In this document: positions 63,338 through 64,000 of the stretch, in pieces
Position numbering within the stretch: the first letter of the stretch is position 1
How the letters are laid out: the number at the start of each line of letters is the position of its first letter
Assembly (NCBI RefSeq): GCF_002929495.1
Contig: NZ_PJJJ01000033.1
Span: 174,086 to 238,085, forward strand
Source of the DNA: Cryobacterium sp. Y82
GTDB lineage: Bacteria > Actinomycetota > Actinomycetes > Actinomycetales > Microbacteriaceae
Length of the DNA stretch: 64,000 nucleotides
Direction of reading: 5' to 3'
Notes under the pieces: model-generated
What the model saw: the letters and a program-made list of their open reading frames with translations, nothing else
The model's database searches: none
Told to the model about the DNA's origin: nothing
Program-made: the position numbers and the translations under genes

Positions 63338-63877
63338 GTGGAAACTCTTCGAACTGAACGCCTGTTGCTGCGCCCCTGGACCCTCGATGACACCGACTTC
63401 ATCTTCGGGCTGTACTCGCTCTGGGCTGTGCAACAACACATCGGGTTGCATCCACGAGTGATAACAGATCGCGCCGAGGCGATCGCGGTGATCAAGCACT
63501 GGGCGGGAATGGAGCATCCCATTCACGCCGTTCGGGCGGTAACGGATGCCAACACCGGCGAAATATTTGGCAACCTGCTGCTCAAGTCGATTCCGGCTTC
63601 GAGCCCGGTCGCGCCGCTCGAGCCGTCTGGGGACACCGAGATCGGCTGGCACTTTCACCCGAACGCTTGGCATAACGGCTATGCGACCGAAGCGGCAGCT
63701 GCGGTACTGGCCGAAGGCTGGAAGACCGGGCTCGACCGAGTGGTGGCCGTCACGACTCCGAGTAACCGCCCCTCGCAGCGTGTCTGCCTGCGCATCGGCA
63801 TGACTCATAAGGGCAGAACCGACCAGTACTACAACTCTGTGAGCGAACTCTTCGTGGCCGACGCCCCCGAATCATAA
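63338..63877 (+). CDS. GNAT-family N-acetyltransferase (RimJ/RimL type)
   Basis: A 179-residue acetyltransferase of the Acetyltransf_3 type: METLRTERLLLRPWTLDD at the start, the acetyl-CoA-binding region EIGWHFHPNAWHNGYATEAA (motif A) and ASNRPSQRVCLRIGM (here TTPSNRPSQRVCLRIGMT) near the end. Family members acetylate ribosomal protein N-termini, antibiotics or small molecules; the substrate cannot be inferred. GTG start; CAAGAT six nt before it is a one-mismatch leaderless -10. It lies between tyrS and what appears to be a strong outgoing promoter. Confidence 0.9.
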   Translation: METLRTERLLLRPWTLDDTDFIFGLYSLWAVQQHIGLHPRVITDRAEAIAVIKHWAGMEHPIHAVRAVTDANTGEIFGNLLLKSIPASSPVAPLEPSGDTEIGWHFHPNAWHNGYATEAAAAVLAEGWKTGLDRVVAVTTPSNRPSQRVCLRIGMTHKGRTDQYYNSVSELFVADAPES

Positions 63878-63941
63878 CCAGCTGTCTCAACAGGCGAGGC
63901 TCGGCCTGCGTGGGCTGGGGAGCGGATGCGGGGCTGCGACA

Positions 63942-63962
63942 CGCCCGGGTGGGGGGCGTTTT
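63942..63962 (+). terminator. weak terminator after the acetyltransferase gene
   Basis: CGCCC pairs with GGGCG across a 7-nt loop and is followed by TTTT. The stem is short, and the T-run merges with the next promoter's -35. Confidence 0.4.
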
Positions 63963-63989
63963 GACGGGTGGGTGTGGGGACCGTAATGT
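63961..63989 (+). promoter_or_regulatory. near-consensus housekeeping promoter at the right edge
   Basis: TTGACG (63961-63966), a 17-nt spacer and TAATGT (63984-63989). It is the closest match to a housekeeping sigma promoter seen in the window. Its gene lies beyond the end; strong promoters of this kind often precede rRNA or tRNA genes, which is a guess here. Confidence 0.6.
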
Positions 63990-64000
63990 ATCTATACGTA

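Overview
The window is about 64 kb of GC-rich DNA (roughly 63-65% by eye) packed with forward-strand housekeeping genes. Gene content and order point to an actinobacterium of the order Micrococcales, most likely family Microbacteriaceae (Cryobacterium/Leifsonia-like). The evidence is ThyX, PriA-type HisA, a ClgR-like regulator beside ftsK-pgsA-cinA, DUF3046 beside recA-recX, DUF1844 beside infC, a LysM gene divergent from lexA, and many apparently leaderless genes. The genus is inferred, not shown.

Layout. 1-4.9 kb: 3' end of dapB, a TPR-like membrane protein, a TIGR01777 epimerase, an OsmC protein, a thioredoxin/DUF4395 pair with CxxC motifs, thyX and dapA. 5.1-8.1 kb: a MacA/MacB-like three-gene ABC system. 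8.2-19.5 kb: ftsK, pgsA, cinA, clgR-like, DUF3046, recA (with a LexA box), recX, miaB, miaA, dapF and a convergent RNA-type methyltransferase. 19.5-21.1 kb: hflX. 21.6-25.5 kb: a processive GT2 synthase translationally coupled to an anchored GH18-like protein with two carbohydrate-binding-like modules. 25.9-29.3 kb: metF and metE. 29.4-30.8 kb: lexA and a divergent LysM protein. 30.9-34.9 kb: hisC-hisB-hisH-priA-sseB. 35-40.5 kb: lhr and nei. 40.5-43.4 kb: DUF1844, infC (apparent ATC start), rpmI, rplT and a TrmH-type methyltransferase. 43.5-46.9 kb: a glutamate-type ABC importer. 47-50.7 kb: pheS and pheT. 51-52 kb: an accessory AbiEi-like gene flanked by palindromic repeats. 52.3-60.5 kb: argC-J-B-D-F-G-H with no argR. 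60.5-61.8 kb: a SatD-family gene coupled to a membrane protein. 61.9-64 kb: tyrS, a GNAT acetyltransferase, and a near-consensus promoter firing out of the window.

How they work together. dapA, dapB and dapF supply diaminopimelate and lysine. recA, recX, lexA, the LysM protein, lhr and nei form a DNA-damage set. hisCBH-priA and argCJBDFGH are biosynthetic operons with stop/start overlaps. infC-rpmI-rplT, pheST, tyrS, miaA/B and the methyltransferases serve translation.

Most promising for novelty: (i) the SatD-membrane pair, whose SatD N-terminus carries motifs recalling class III nucleotidyl cyclases; (ii) the GT2 + GH18-like cassette; (iii) a 70-bp palindromic repeat family in three intergenic regions, two of them bracketing the AbiEi-like gene; (iv) a TANNNT box 6-9 nt before the start codon of at least fourteen genes; (v) over-use of the heptamer CGGATGC/GCATCCG. 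No tRNA, rRNA, insertion sequence, prophage or CRISPR array was recognised.
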